A stretch of 60,020 bases of DNA. Source: an uncultured Bacteroidales bacterium. Lineage in GTDB: Bacteria; Bacteroidota; Bacteroidia; Bacteroidales; F082. Positions within the stretch are counted from its first letter, which is position 1. The number at the start of each line of letters is the position of its first letter. The DNA lies in NCBI GenBank assembly GCA_900318465.1, contig ONKQ01000021.1, positions 1 to 60,020 on the forward strand. The letters run 5' to 3'. This document shows positions 23,451 through 32,155 of this stretch, one piece after another. A program made the position numbers and the translations under genes. The notes below the pieces were generated by a model. That model did no database searches. It worked only from the letters and a program-made list of their open reading frames with translations, and was not told the DNA's origin.

Positions 23451-23903
23451 TCACTTTTCGTTTTCTGGGGTTTCAGGCTTTGCCGCCTCTTCCTCTGGCT
23501 TAGTTTCTGTTTCCTCGGTGAAGTCGAGCAAACCTTTGTCATTCAGCATCTGATACCATTGAAACACTTTCTTCATGTCGGAAGGATACACGGCATCCTC
23601 GTCGTAGTCGGGCATGACGAAAGCAAACTTCTCGCGCAACTCGTCATTTGAGGCCTTCTTGAAATCGAAATCGACCTTGTCACCCATCTTGTCATGAATC
23701 ATTTTGAAGACTTCCTTCAGCGGACGGTCTTCCTCGGTCGAGAAGATAGAGATTTCCTCAAGGGAACTCATGCGGTCGCGAGCAAAAGCGGGGATGCACT
23801 TGCCGTCAACCACCGATTCCACAATAAGTCTTCCAATAGCTTGAGACTTAATCTGATACAATCCTGGTTTTCCAGATATCGAAACAATTTTGCTTAAATC
23901 CAT
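23451..23903 (-). CDS. DUF5606 family protein
   Basis: 150 residues: MDLSKIVSISGKPGLYQIKSQAIGRLIVESVVDGKCIPAFARDRMSSLEEISIFSTEEDRPLKEVF... with VYPSDMKKVFQWYQMLNDKGLLDFTEE and an acidic, Pro-rich tail (ETKPEEEAAKPETPENEK). This is the DUF5606 family, present across Bacteroidota and nearly confined to them; the function is not known. It is monocistronic, with a minus-strand TATTTTTG box at 23931-23938 and a strong terminator. Confidence 0.92.
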   Translation of the reverse strand: MDLSKIVSISGKPGLYQIKSQAIGRLIVESVVDGKCIPAFARDRMSSLEEISIFSTEEDRPLKEVFKMIHDKMGDKVDFDFKKASNDELREKFAFVMPDYDEDAVYPSDMKKVFQWYQMLNDKGLLDFTEETETKPEEEAAKPETPENEK

Positions 23904-23930
23904 AGTTCATTCATTTTTCAAAAACGGCTG

Positions 23931-23938
23931 CAAAAATA
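23931..23938 (-). promoter_or_regulatory. -7 promoter box (TATTTTTG) for the DUF5606 gene
   Basis: CAAAAATA on the plus strand, 27 bases upstream of the ATG at 23903. Confidence 0.65.
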
Positions 23939-23970
23939 GGAAAAAGTTTTGGTTGCGTGTACTTTTTTTA

Positions 23971-23978
23971 TAACTTTG
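23971..23978 (+). promoter_or_regulatory. -7 promoter box (TAACTTTG) for the AT-rich island
   Basis: TAACTTTG at 23971-23978 with TTTG at 23948-23951 as the -33 element (19-base spacer), 44 bases before the ATG at 24023. It is the only promoter I can see for the first two genes of the island. Confidence 0.6.
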
Positions 23979-24022
23979 CGGCGAATAATAACAATATGTA
24001 TTACCAATAATTAAAAAGCAAA

Positions 24023-26986
24023 ATGAATACATTACGAAAAAAAAATGAGTTCGGCGTTTCGAATAAATCCAAAGGCCTAACAACTTTTTTATTCTTACTT
24101 GGTTTTATGATTGCAGTCTATGCCGCACCTTCAGATAAGCTATCTTTTAATGAAAGAAAACAAGTTTGGTCAGAATTTAGACAAAAGAACCCTTTCAATT
24201 ACCAAACAGTTGGACTTAAACGCTATTCAGACGGGAGCGCTTTGATTATAATTAGCGAACCTTCAGAAAATGCAACAATCAATGGTGTAAAAGATGTTTT
24301 CTACAGTCTGTCCATTTCCCCTGATATACAGATTTATCAGCATCCCATTGGATACGATGGTTGGCTAAAGGATATGGTCATTTCTGTCCAAAACATGAAC
24401 GACCAACAAACAGAACTATTAAAGAGTAAATTGTTCAAATATTTATACGGAACCGATTATAAAGCAGCTTTCCAAAATCTCGATGTAATTACCAAACACA
24501 CAAATTTCTCACAATACGACCTAAATATCCAAGTGTCTGCCGAAGAATTAAACAATTGGTTTATTGATGAGCAAGAAGTAATAATGGAAGTCGATAATCT
24601 TTCTAACAAGACGACGCTTGCCAATTGTTTTTTTAGCACTAATATGGTTCCTTCCGTGTATTATTCTGAAAACACCGGATTCGTTGTATGGTTAATAGAC
24701 AACGCATACATTGATGAAGAATCGTTCAAGGTATGCGCAAGAAAGTTTTCGTTGGATTCTGACCTTGTCTTGGGCGCCATTTCATTTGATGAAAGAACTG
24801 CTATTATCGGAAGAGAAAGGATTGTCCCTTTACACGTTTTGCCTCCCATGAGAACTGAAACTCTGTTAACTCTTGCTTCGACCACAGAAGAGGACTTGTC
24901 TCAGAGTTACGAACGCTCAAATATTTTTTCAGGAAAATTGGACAACCATAAAGACTATGCTCCGATTTATCTTAGTGACGAATTATGGCACACTGAATAC
25001 GGAAGCATACTGAATATGACAGACCAAATGCTGAAATCCTGGTCCGAGAATGGTATAGTAGAATATGATGGTTTTGGGTACAAGAAGCCAATTGATTGGG
25101 CTTTTGTTGAAGGCGTATGCAAAGATTTACATGCAAGTCAACTTACCTATAATTGGAATACTGCAGGAGCGGGGTATTGCATTGGGCCAGATTCTGAGAA
25201 CCCGTATAAAATATATGCTGTCAATCGTACTGGATCACTTCCTGTAAGCTATATTCCGGATGGTTTTAAAAACATTACAGAAACTGACTCAATTTATCTC
25301 GCAGAAGAATTGGCTTATGATTTCTTTTCCGAATTATCAAATCCAGAGTTGGTGAAAGTGGCCGAATATGCCTCCTTTTTTCAGATTTTCAAAAATTTCG
25401 GAATTCATATTGAAAAAACTGTAAATGCTTACCCACAAGTTGTGACTACATGCCGAAATGAGGAACAATTAAATGCTGTATTAGAATCTATCTGTGACTT
25501 CCATGATAGAGGATTAGATTCTCTTGAAGGAAAACCTCATTATGATACTATACAAATCCATACTATTGAAAACTACTATGATAACAAGCTTAACGAATTA
25601 CTTTCAGTATGCGATGATAGCGAAGATAGCTTAGCTGTTATGATGATAATGCTTTTTGCAGCACCAGCAGATAATCTTATTCATGAAATCGACAGTGTCA
25701 ATGATGTTATATATTATCTTAAAGACGAGATTGTTTATAAAGACAAAATGCAAGCCCTATTAGAATTTTTGGACGAAATTGATGAAAAATATGACGAAGC
25801 TAACATAATAAAGGCCTTTGAGAAAAAAGGAACTCCGTTTTTACGTTCAGTGAGTCATTTTATTATTAACCCTAGGGAAATTGATGTTATTTCGATATAT
25901 GAAAAAGTACAAAATGGTATAGAGAATCTTTCAATGTATGAAGTTTCACAACTAGTTGCGTTAAAAATGATAGATAAAAAAGATGAAATAATCCGTTATG
26001 CATCAGTCCTAGGAATATTGGAATTAGAAGATGCCAAAGAGGCATTATTGGCTGAAAACAGTGACAAGTCTTTGACGTGGATAAAATGTCCTACTATCGT
26101 TCAATCCACTCACAGGAGTCAGGATTCTCTATTAGCAATAGGAGGTCATGATTTAAGTTCAAAAATCACACCAATTAGAATGGATAAAAATCTAAATTCT
26201 GGTCAATGCAGAGTTGAGTTCATTGAAGGGAAAAAAGTTGTTTTTATTTCCCCTTCAGATAAAGGTCGTATAACTCCTGATTTTATACGACGCGTGGAAC
26301 GGACCGAATCTACAGGAATTCATACTATTGAGAGCCCCTCTTTCTCGGCTAGACCTCGTGATATCATGACTACCTTGACGGAGAATCGGTCAGGAAGAGG
26401 TTTTAATATTTCCGACCACGGTACGGTAATTGAAATGAATAAAGTAGGAGGATTGGTGTTAAATGGACATACAATCAACACTACTGAAGAATTATTTCAA
26501 GATTTAGCCTATAATGTCGCACATCATAAAAAAAACTCTCCTAAAAAGATAGTTTTCAAAAACATTTCGGAAGATTTGGTTGAAACTATTATTGATGGCA
26601 CCAATTCGTATGTGCTTGAGAGAAACGAAGAATTTAATGTTGCCAATAAATGCTACAATTTTGTCAATGCTACTTATCAAAAGCAAAGTGACGGCACTAC
26701 TTTGGTTTCAATTCCATTAGAGGGTAGTCAAATAAAGGCTAAATACTCTACTCATGTTTTCAAAATGCCAACAGCAAAAGTTGAAGGGTTTAAATCCATC
26801 ATTCAAGAGATGCTGTCCAACCCCGATGGTGTCTGGAATCGTTTCAAATATAAAAGAAAGATGAAGTCCCTTAATATACAAAAAAGTGATATCGAAGATT
26901 GGATTGAACACAACAAGGTCGTAATTCTCATTGATGGACAAAAGCATTATTTGTATGATGAACTTATTAAAGAAGAAATTGTCTAA
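24023..26986 (+). CDS. Large exported protein of unknown family
   Basis: 987 residues. The N-terminus has a hydrophobic stretch (LTTFLFLLGFMIAVYAAPSDKL, about 19-40) that reads as a signal peptide with cleavage after YAA, so the bulk is probably periplasmic or surface. No catalytic motif is evident. The middle is strongly helical and acidic (about 500-680; NLIHEIDSVNDVIYYLKDEI, ALLEFLDEIDEKYDEANI). An N-terminal and a C-terminal segment resemble each other (SDGSALIIISEP / SDGTTLVSIPLEG and LNIQVSAEELNNWF / LNIQKSDIEDWI), hinting at an internal duplication. Codons are much more AT-rich than in neighbouring housekeeping genes. It overlaps the caspase-like/DUF4062 gene by about 30 bases, so they are co-translated. 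Confidence 0.82.
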   Translation: MNTLRKKNEFGVSNKSKGLTTFLFLLGFMIAVYAAPSDKLSFNERKQVWSEFRQKNPFNYQTVGLKRYSDGSALIIISEPSENATINGVKDVFYSLSISPDIQIYQHPIGYDGWLKDMVISVQNMNDQQTELLKSKLFKYLYGTDYKAAFQNLDVITKHTNFSQYDLNIQVSAEELNNWFIDEQEVIMEVDNLSNKTTLANCFFSTNMVPSVYYSENTGFVVWLIDNAYIDEESFKVCARKFSLDSDLVLGAISFDERTAIIGRERIVPLHVLPPMRTETLLTLASTTEEDLSQSYERSNIFSGKLDNHKDYAPIYLSDELWHTEYGSILNMTDQMLKSWSENGIVEYDGFGYKKPIDWAFVEGVCKDLHASQLTYNWNTAGAGYCIGPDSENPYKIYAVNRTGSLPVSYIPDGFKNITETDSIYLAEELAYDFFSELSNPELVKVAEYASFFQIFKNFGIHIEKTVNAYPQVVTTCRNEEQLNAVLESICDFHDRGLDSLEGKPHYDTIQIHTIENYYDNKLNELLSVCDDSEDSLAVMMIMLFAAPADNLIHEIDSVNDVIYYLKDEIVYKDKMQALLEFLDEIDEKYDEANIIKAFEKKGTPFLRSVSHFIINPREIDVISIYEKVQNGIENLSMYEVSQLVALKMIDKKDEIIRYASVLGILELEDAKEALLAENSDKSLTWIKCPTIVQSTHRSQDSLLAIGGHDLSSKITPIRMDKNLNSGQCRVEFIEGKKVVFISPSDKGRITPDFIRRVERTESTGIHTIESPSFSARPRDIMTTLTENRSGRGFNISDHGTVIEMNKVGGLVLNGHTINTTEELFQDLAYNVAHHKKNSPKKIVFKNISEDLVETIIDGTNSYVLERNEEFNVANKCYNFVNATYQKQSDGTTLVSIPLEGSQIKAKYSTHVFKMPTAKVEGFKSIIQEMLSNPDGVWNRFKYKRKMKSLNIQKSDIEDWIEHNKVVILIDGQKHYLYDELIKEEIV

Positions 26987-28736
26987 TAGGGTTCTTGTTT
27001 GTATAGGACTACCATACGAAAAAGAACAGTTTTTCGATTTGGCCAAGAGTGATTGTTCCGATTTCGTCAATTCTCTAAAATGCGAGTATCAGACCAATAA
27101 TTATAATGAATTATGGAAAAAATACAAGAAATCGGCTAAGGAAATTAAAGGCACCATTGACAAATGTGTATCTTGTGGCGCTAATGTCTTAATTGATTTT
27201 GACTATTCAGTTTTGCCAAGGTTCAAACAATACGATATTATTGTATTGTTAGTTCACCACTCTGAGAAAAATAAAGAAATCGAGTTTTTAGGAAAGATGT
27301 TCGACGAAAAATCATTTGCCGAACACTTTCCGTCCGATTTTGATGGGATTCTTGATTTGACATCATGCTATTCTGAAAACCTTCAGTATCTGTTGAAGGT
27401 GAAAAGCTCTTCTGAACTATTTCATTCTATTGGGGTTTCTAACAAAACACCATTGTCTTTTAGGTTAATTTTACTACAAAGAATCATTGATGAATTATGC
27501 TATAAAAAAGGCATCCAATACTTTGAAGCATATAAGAATTCCATTGAGAGCCTTCTTCATATATTACCCGATGGAGAAAGATTACGAAATGGCATTATTT
27601 ATTTAGGTGGGAGGAGTAAATCGACTATTTATGCACCAGCAGAAACAAATAGAGGAGAGAGCTTTATTACTCAAATTTTTATTCATCAAGAAGAAAATTC
27701 TGAAAGCGTTGAACTTATAGCCAAAACGATTGATGACCAAACAACAATTAGAAACTCAAAGTTTTTGCCATTCAAAATAAAGAAAAACGATAAAATCGAG
27801 TTCGAATTGAATTGGCAGAAAGAGGCTGGAAATGACTTCAAAGCTGACAAAAAACGAAAAAGCCTTATTTGGACTAACGAACCTTCTTCTGTGGAGTTTG
27901 TGATTCAAGTCATGCCGAACTGCAACACGCAAGCGTTTTTAGGAAGGTTAAAAATTGCAATTAATAAACAACCAGTCGGCGACATCGTATTCAAAACAAG
28001 AATTATTAGTGAGCATACGCCTTTTCGTAATTGCACCAACGAAATGGATTTTAATTCGATTGACAAAAAAGTCGTTCAGCTATCCGAATCAACAAAACTG
28101 AACGCTAAACTTGACCTTGAGCAAAAAAAGCTCTCCATTGCCATGGAAAAAGCCCAGAACGAGCAAGAAAAGGACAAGATAGCCAACGAAATTGCAATGT
28201 GCAACCAATTAAAATGTATTATCAATAGTAATCCCACAGCCATCGATAATGGAGTAATAAAAGTCTTTGTCAGCTCCACATCTGATATGGCTAAGTACAG
28301 GGATATTATAAAGAAGCAGATTTCTGATTTGAGGATGTTACCCATTTCATACGATAATTGGTCTCAAGAAGATATATATCCAAGAGACATTTGCTGTCAA
28401 CAAGTTATGGCCTCAAACATTTTTGTTTGTTTATTGGGATCTAATTACGGTTTTGTTGAGCCAAAATGGTGCATGTCAATGACAGAAATTGAATATCGAG
28501 TTGCCGTTAAGTCGGGAATACCAATACTAATTTATATTTTAAAAGACTACGAAAAAGGAATGGAAGACATGCTACCAGAAAATAAAGAATCGGTTGAAAA
28601 ACAAAAGGCACTCATTGAGGAGTTAAAAATCAAACGGTTAGTCGAATTATTCAATTCGGAGTGGTCACTTCAATTAAAATTTTGTGAAGAACTAACCCGG
28701 CTCAAAACTCAGATGGAATTTGGAATCAACAAGTAA
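26955..28736 (+). CDS. Caspase/CHAT-like protease - beta-sandwich - DUF4062 fusion
   Basis: 593 residues from Met at 26955 (26934 and 26958 are alternatives). Residues about 8-165 fit a caspase/CHAT-like fold: a first strand RVLVCIGLPYE, a conserved His pair in IIVLLVHHSEKN (H101/H102) and a Cys in GILDLTSCYSEN (C138), giving a likely His-Cys dyad. A helical segment follows, then a beta-sandwich about 225-352 (GESFITQIFIHQEEN...VELIAKTIDD...KIKKNDKIEFEL...VGDIVFKTRI) of the type that accompanies TIR and caspase-like effectors, a coiled coil (about 385-425), and DUF4062 (433-590; IKVFVSSTSDMAKYRDIIKK...ICCQQVMASNIFVCLLGSNYG). AT-rich, as its upstream partner. Probably an immune-type effector or sensor; substrate unknown. 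Confidence 0.8.
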   Translation: MMNLLKKKLSNRVLVCIGLPYEKEQFFDLAKSDCSDFVNSLKCEYQTNNYNELWKKYKKSAKEIKGTIDKCVSCGANVLIDFDYSVLPRFKQYDIIVLLVHHSEKNKEIEFLGKMFDEKSFAEHFPSDFDGILDLTSCYSENLQYLLKVKSSSELFHSIGVSNKTPLSFRLILLQRIIDELCYKKGIQYFEAYKNSIESLLHILPDGERLRNGIIYLGGRSKSTIYAPAETNRGESFITQIFIHQEENSESVELIAKTIDDQTTIRNSKFLPFKIKKNDKIEFELNWQKEAGNDFKADKKRKSLIWTNEPSSVEFVIQVMPNCNTQAFLGRLKIAINKQPVGDIVFKTRIISEHTPFRNCTNEMDFNSIDKKVVQLSESTKLNAKLDLEQKKLSIAMEKAQNEQEKDKIANEIAMCNQLKCIINSNPTAIDNGVIKVFVSSTSDMAKYRDIIKKQISDLRMLPISYDNWSQEDIYPRDICCQQVMASNIFVCLLGSNYGFVEPKWCMSMTEIEYRVAVKSGIPILIYILKDYEKGMEDMLPENKESVEKQKALIEELKIKRLVELFNSEWSLQLKFCEELTRLKTQMEFGINK

Positions 28737-28803
28737 AAACAAGGTATTAAGAAAGAATCCCAAGTATTTTTATTGCATAAAACAACATAGTAAAGCATAC
28801 ATT

Positions 28804-29097
28804 ATGACCAACTTCCTTTACACCCCCACCCCCATCGACACTTCAGATGTCGAACTCTCCGAAGAACTGCTACAACTTGTAGAGCTTCTTGCCGAAAACA
28901 CCCATGATAATTGGTCGGCAGGCCGCATTGCCGAAGGCTGGACCTACGGTCCAGTGCGAAACGATGAACTCAAGCAAAACCCTTGTCTCGTCCCATACAA
29001 CGAACTTCCCGAAAGCGAGAAGGAATACGACCGTGTCACCTCTATGGAAACACTGAAGGCGATACAAAAGTTGGGATGGAAGATTGTAAGAGTATAA
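28804..29097 (+). CDS. Small RyR-domain protein
   Basis: 97 residues from MTNFLYTPTPIDTSDVELSEELLQLVELLAENTHDNWSAGRIAEGWTYGPVRNDELKQNPCLVPYNELPESEKEYDRVTSMETLKAIQKLGWKI. The core LAENTHDNWSAxRIxEGWxYGxxRND...PCLVPYxELPExEKEYDR is the RyR (ryanodine-receptor repeat) domain. Bacterial RyR domains are linked in the literature to conflict and nucleotide-signalling contexts; the ligand is unknown. The start at 28804 is chosen over one overlapping the previous gene since residues before it do not look like protein. A second RyR-like domain follows in the next gene. Confidence 0.92.
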   Translation: MTNFLYTPTPIDTSDVELSEELLQLVELLAENTHDNWSAGRIAEGWTYGPVRNDELKQNPCLVPYNELPESEKEYDRVTSMETLKAIQKLGWKIVRV

Positions 29098-29122
29098 AAT
29101 CCAAAAACATAGCAATTGTACC

Positions 29123-31186
29123 ATGAAGTATACAAGTTATTTACTATGGCGATTCGACCGCACCTTTGGCAACAGCCGGAAGTGGCCCATGCAAATTGTT
29201 GACGTGCTTGCTGCATTGGTACTTACCATCGGTATCTTTACCATCGCAGGATGCTTTTTATACAAAAATCAATCAGTATCGCATTATCCCGATATTCTGA
29301 CCATTACCATCGGACTGATTTTCAATGTCACGAACCTACCTCAACCAACAGACCCTCACTATAATCTTCCTATTCTATGGCAAGTCATCACCTTGTTTTT
29401 TGGATCAGTTGTATTCACAGGCTTCGTCATCGCTTTTGTCAGCAATTTCTTGAACAACCGCATCACTGCCTATCGCAACGGATTGGTTCGCTATCATTTT
29501 AACAACCATATACTTTTTCTTGGTGGCAGCAAGATGATTGCCCCAATGATAAAAGAGCTGTATAAAAACCAAAGCTTCCGCGAACTGCATTTCGTCATTC
29601 TGACTGACGATGATCCCCAAAAGGTACGCATGAAAATTGAAGGGAGCCTGTCATCAGAAGAGAGAAATAAATTAAGAATCACCGTCCTTCGGGGCAGTTG
29701 CGACGACAAAGATTCCTTGGAAAGCGTCTATTTGGGCAGTGCCTCACGGATTTATATTATCGGAGACAAGTTTTCCGACCCCGAACATGACTCGAAAAAT
29801 ATGGCTTGTTGGAATAATGCCAAGCAGCTATGCTCTCACAGAGAAAACGTTCCCTGCTATTTGACTTTCAGCCACGCCAGTTCAACATTCCTATTCAGGC
29901 ACATGGCAGACTCAACTATAGACCCAAATCTTGACACCACTGTGATTAACTGGCCTGAATCCGTAGCTCAGCGCGTGTTGGTACACAATGGCAACGAAAA
30001 TCCAACATTCCCCGCCCTTGACCGTTATGGTATTAGCAAAGACAGCAATCGCACGGTTCATTTTGTCATTTATGGCATGACACCCATCTCCTTTGCAATG
30101 GCCACAACTGCAGCCCATCTTTGTCACTTCCCGAATTTCGTCAAGCGCAACGCAGACGGAACCTTTGGAGAGAACAAAAACATGAGAACGAAAATCACGC
30201 TAATAGCGCCCAACATAAATGAAGAAATGGGATATTTGACATCCCACCTCCATAGTATGTTTAGCATTTCCAAGTACAGTTTATACGACAGTCAATGGAA
30301 ACCTGGAATGGCTCCCATAGCTATGGACAATAAAGAAGAAATGAAGCGCATTGGCGACTTTCTTGATATCGAATGGGAATTCGTTGACGGAAATATTGCC
30401 GAAAACAGAATCCGACACCTACTTCAATCCTATTACGAGCAAAACCAACAAGGGAAAACCTACCTGACAATAGCTTTATGTCAATGGGAAGCCGACAAGA
30501 ATATTGGTGCTGCACTTTATCTTCCTTCTGTGTTCCATGACATCACAATGAAAGAAGATACAGATGAAGTAGATTTCGAGAAGACCATCCCCATCTTAGT
30601 TTTCCAACCCGAAAGCGAAGAGATGCTAAAAACAGCCAACCAAAAGATTACCATGTTTAAAAATGTTCTGCCTTTTGGCAGCATCAGAGAAATTTATGAT
30701 CCGTTCATTAGACGACGCATCGAGGAAGGGAAACGTATCAGATATGTATACAATTGCGGCTGCAATTATTCTGGCATGACATCAGACCAAGCCGAATTGG
30801 ATGGCCTTTGGAGACATTCCAAACACTCCAATTACTTCAATCAGATGTCCGACATCTACTCCGCCGCCCATATTGGCGTTAAGTTACGTAGTGTCGGAAA
30901 TCGCACCAATCTCTCTCAAGATGAAATTGACCTGCTCTCCGTCACTGAACACAACCGATGGAATATCGAAAGATTGCTCCTAGGATATGAAGCATTACCC
31001 ATAGTGGAAAGAAGCACACAAAACACGGAAAAAGGCCTCAACCATCTCAAAAAGAAAAAAGAAAGTTTCAAGCACTATTGCATCGCACCATATAAGGAAT
31101 TACGCAAGGAGGACAAAGTCTTTGACACTTTCTTAGTAAAAAACCTAGAAAGTATCATCCAAAGCCAACAAACTATTGATAAATAA
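29123..31186 (+). CDS. Two-TM channel-like protein with RCK-like and RyR-like domains
   Basis: 687 residues. Two transmembrane helices (about 25-47, IVDVLAALVLTIGIFTIAGCFLY, and about 86-110, LWQVITLFFGSVVFTGFVIAFVS) enclose a re-entrant-type loop (ILTITIGLIFNVTNLPQP) that lacks the TVGYG potassium filter. A cytoplasmic Rossmann-like domain follows from about 127 (FNNHILFLGGSKMIAPMIKEL, RGSCDDKDSLESVYLGSASRIYIIGDK), similar in plan to TrkA-N/RCK and CASTOR/POLLUX-type regulators. The C-terminus (about 610-687; LLSVTEHNRWNIERLLLGYEAL...HYCIAPYKELRKEDKVFDT) is RyR-like. Its co-location with a free RyR-domain gene suggests a gated ion-flux device. Confidence 0.8.
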   Translation: MKYTSYLLWRFDRTFGNSRKWPMQIVDVLAALVLTIGIFTIAGCFLYKNQSVSHYPDILTITIGLIFNVTNLPQPTDPHYNLPILWQVITLFFGSVVFTGFVIAFVSNFLNNRITAYRNGLVRYHFNNHILFLGGSKMIAPMIKELYKNQSFRELHFVILTDDDPQKVRMKIEGSLSSEERNKLRITVLRGSCDDKDSLESVYLGSASRIYIIGDKFSDPEHDSKNMACWNNAKQLCSHRENVPCYLTFSHASSTFLFRHMADSTIDPNLDTTVINWPESVAQRVLVHNGNENPTFPALDRYGISKDSNRTVHFVIYGMTPISFAMATTAAHLCHFPNFVKRNADGTFGENKNMRTKITLIAPNINEEMGYLTSHLHSMFSISKYSLYDSQWKPGMAPIAMDNKEEMKRIGDFLDIEWEFVDGNIAENRIRHLLQSYYEQNQQGKTYLTIALCQWEADKNIGAALYLPSVFHDITMKEDTDEVDFEKTIPILVFQPESEEMLKTANQKITMFKNVLPFGSIREIYDPFIRRRIEEGKRIRYVYNCGCNYSGMTSDQAELDGLWRHSKHSNYFNQMSDIYSAAHIGVKLRSVGNRTNLSQDEIDLLSVTEHNRWNIERLLLGYEALPIVERSTQNTEKGLNHLKKKKESFKHYCIAPYKELRKEDKVFDTFLVKNLESIIQSQQTIDK

Positions 31187-31207
31187 TTCTAAAAAAAGGT
31201 ATGGCCT

Positions 31208-32155
31208 TCAATACTCTAACCTAACCTCATCCACCCAAAGCACATTGCCCAAGGCTCCGATGAAAGCACCACTGCTTCCTGAGGAGAGCCACATAATTGC
31301 ATGAGTAACGGGGTAATCCGAATCGGCCCAAACCTCTTCGAGGATGGGCATTTTCTTGCTTTTGCTGTTGATGGCATACATCGTCCTCTCGCCCATAAGC
31401 AGGCCCATATAGGGCTGGTAATCCGCTGATTTTCGGGCATCGCCGAAGATGACGGGAATACGGAAGTCCTTCAGCCATCCATTAGAAGACTGATCGACAT
31501 GATAGATCGCCGTCCCTACCCGCTTGGCGTGGATATTGCCTTTGTCATCTTCCCAACGGTATTGCAAAACAAAAAGAATTTCAGCGGGGTCATAGCCGTC
31601 AAACTCGGTGGTGCGGGTGGTGGTACCTTTCACCAACCTGCCCGTATTGGGAATATTGGCTTTATAATTGAGCACCAAAGCTTTAGGACGTTTTGTAAAA
31701 GGGATGCCCCAGTCTATGAAAGCAAATGGGTCGCTGACACCTGTCACCGGCTCCAACATCTTGCCCCAATAGATGGAGCCTGCCGCCAACACCTTGATAT
31801 TCACCAATCCCGCCACCTTGCAATAAGCAAACTGAGTAGCGAGTTTGGCACACGTTCCCGTCGGGCCTTTGTCGGGCGTTACATTGTTGCTGGTTTTCAC
31901 CACACCCATCACCTTGGCGAAAGCGTTTGAAGTGGACCAAATCGTGTTTTTGTAGTCGTAAGGATCATTGCTCCGAATCGTATCCGTCGGGCCTATGACA
32001 TAGAGGACTTTCTCTTGACCACCAATGACTTTCGACTCGTTGACATAGCGCACAGTCCACTGCTCGAAGTCGCCAAAAGGCACTTTCTCGTAGCGTTGGG
32101 CTGAAGCCGTTATGCAGGCCAATAAAAACAATATCGTCACTTGAACTTTTGCCAT
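31208..32155 (-). CDS. PCMD-domain protein, exported
   Basis: 315 residues. Signal peptide MAKVQVTILFLLACITASAQ, then RYEKVPFGDFEQWTVRYVNESKVIGGQEKVLYVIGPTD, YDYKNTIWSTSNAFAKVMGVVKTSNNVTPD, CAKLATQFAYCKV, LAAGSIYWGKML, PFTKRPKALVLNYKANI and the end GNVLWVDEVRLEY. This matches the PCMD (putative carbohydrate metabolism domain) family. The start is at 32155, where a clear signal peptide begins, overlapping the dehydrogenase gene by 19 bases. It is the last gene of the 35110-31208 operon; its tie to steroid chemistry is unclear. Confidence 0.86.
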   Translation of the reverse strand: MAKVQVTILFLLACITASAQRYEKVPFGDFEQWTVRYVNESKVIGGQEKVLYVIGPTDTIRSNDPYDYKNTIWSTSNAFAKVMGVVKTSNNVTPDKGPTGTCAKLATQFAYCKVAGLVNIKVLAAGSIYWGKMLEPVTGVSDPFAFIDWGIPFTKRPKALVLNYKANIPNTGRLVKGTTTRTTEFDGYDPAEILFVLQYRWEDDKGNIHAKRVGTAIYHVDQSSNGWLKDFRIPVIFGDARKSADYQPYMGLLMGERTMYAINSKSKKMPILEEVWADSDYPVTHAIMWLSSGSSGAFIGALGNVLWVDEVRLEY

